Of a stretch of DNA of 7,979 bases, positions 7,147-7,979 are shown piece by piece (position 1 is the first letter of the stretch; every line of letters begins with the position of its first letter). The DNA comes from Flavobacteriaceae bacterium. Its GTDB lineage: Bacteria > Bacteroidota > Bacteroidia > Flavobacteriales > Flavobacteriaceae. The DNA lies in NCBI GenBank assembly GCA_030828025.1, contig JAURDG010000055.1:1-7979 (forward strand). The letters run 5' to 3'. The notes beneath the pieces are model-generated. The model worked only from the letters and a program-made list of their open reading frames with translations, was not told where the DNA came from and searched no databases. A program made the translations under genes and the position numbers.

Positions 7147-7979
7147 ATTGCCGTAATAAGTAGGTGTTGAGCGTTTCTACCATTTCTTTGTTTCCACAAA
7201 AAAAAGGAACGCGTTGGTGTAAGTCTTTGGGGTCAATTTCTAAAATTCGTTCATGCATGCTTTTGGCCATACCGCCTGCTTGTTCAATCAAAAATGCTAT
7301 GGGATTGCATTCGTACAATAGCCTTAGCTTTCCGTTGGGATGCTTTTCATTTGGAGGATACAAGAAAATACCCCCTTTAAAAATATTGCGATGAATGTCT
7401 GACACCATCGAACCGATATACCGAGTGGAATAGTGCGGGTCTTGTTTCTTTTGGTCAATCAGATACTGCTTAATTTCATCAGGAAATGTTGAAAAATTAG
7501 CTTCGTTTATCGAGTAGATATGCCCAGATGACGGTAACTTTATGTTGGGATGGGACAAATAAAACGTGCCTATGGCTGGATTCAGTGTAAATCCATTTAC
7601 GCCATCACCAGTAGTATAAACAAGCATGGTCGATGTGCCGTATAAAATATAGCCAGCGGCTACTTGCTGTGTTCCTGGTTGCAAAAAATCGGCTTAAGCA
7701 ACATCCTGATTTGTAGGTGTTTTTCGTTTATAAATGGAAAAAATAGTCCCCACCGAAACATTCACATCTATGTTTGATGAACCGTCGAGCGGGTCTATTA
7801 GCACCACATAATTATTCCCTTTCCCTGAAGAATGGCTTACTTGTATAAAATCTTCGATTTCCTCGCTTGCGATTCCACAAACAATATGGCGATTGGTAAG
7901 TGCTTCAATAAAGAGGTCGTGGGCAAAAACATCTAGCTTTTGTTGCGCTTCTCCCTGAATATTGGTTGCGCCATAATTA
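7130..7979 (-). pseudogene. fbp: Class I fructose-1,6-bisphosphatase, interrupted by an in-frame stop; N-terminus beyond window
   Basis: The product would hydrolyse fructose 1,6-bisphosphate to fructose 6-phosphate, the committed step of gluconeogenesis. The window starts inside the gene: the first readable residues are NYGATNIQGEAQQKLDVFAH, matching about residue 51 onward of the E. coli enzyme from memory, so about 50 residues lie outside. Visible hallmarks are GIASEE (metal Glu), DPLDGSSN (7772-7795, metal Asp residues), YTTGDGVNGFTLNP, RYIGSMVSDIHRN, and GKLRLLYECNP (substrate Lys, metal Glu). After 94 visible codons the frame meets TAA at 7694-7696, then resumes without a shift at ADFLQPGTQQVAAGY. 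The stop sits where E. coli has a Glu in VTEEDFLQPG, with no length change. All other conserved residues look intact, so this is either a very recent nonsense mutation or a base-call error; if the latter, read it as an intact CDS. The final TAA is inside pckA (17-base overlap), consistent with a gluconeogenic operon. Confidence 0.85.

Noticed and set aside
7130..7684. A separate 184-codon gene starting at TTG 7684
   Set aside because: The TTG is the Leu of the conserved DFLQPG motif, in frame with the upstream FBPase sequence just after the internal TAA. It would lack the metal-binding DPLDGSSN half, so it is the 3' part of a broken fbp, not an independent gene.
7694..7696. Stop codon recoding or an alternative genetic code
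   Set aside because: TAA serves as the normal stop for ruvA and for fbp itself, and no recoding signal specific to TAA could be identified nearby.

Overview
This window most likely comes from a member of the Bacteroidota. The main reason is a very long gene for SprA, the outer-membrane translocon of the type IX secretion system, which is restricted to that phylum. The motif flavour of SprA and the absence of Shine-Dalgarno-like sequences before the starts fit the same assignment. A flavobacterial or related lineage is my best guess, but no genus can be supported from the sequence alone.

All supported genes are on the minus strand and are read right to left. In transcription order they are: fbp (class I fructose-1,6-bisphosphatase, 7979 to 7130, N-terminus cut by the window edge); pckA (ATP-type phosphoenolpyruvate carboxykinase, 7146 to 5560, overlapping fbp by 17 bases); a 95-base spacer with an imperfect inverted repeat; ruvA (Holliday junction branch-migration subunit, 5464 to 4883); and sprA (from 4883, sharing one base with the ruvA stop, running off the left edge after 1627 codons).

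fbp and pckA carry out two committed steps of gluconeogenesis, so their tight overlap makes metabolic sense. ruvA and sprA are unrelated in function but are joined by a TAATG stop/start overlap. Coding density is very high. The plus strand carries only open frames that are shadows of the minus-strand genes. There are no RNA genes, mobile elements or CRISPR arrays that I can see.

The most notable observation is an in-frame TAA in the middle of fbp (7694-7696). Both flanks are conserved FBPase in the same frame, so it is a single nonsense codon without an indel. It is either a real inactivating mutation or a base-call error. Smaller observations are a three-unit heptad repeat in the SprA N-terminal region and the inverted repeat in the ruvA leader. 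I did not find a convincing new biological system here; the region is mostly ordinary core and secretion genes.
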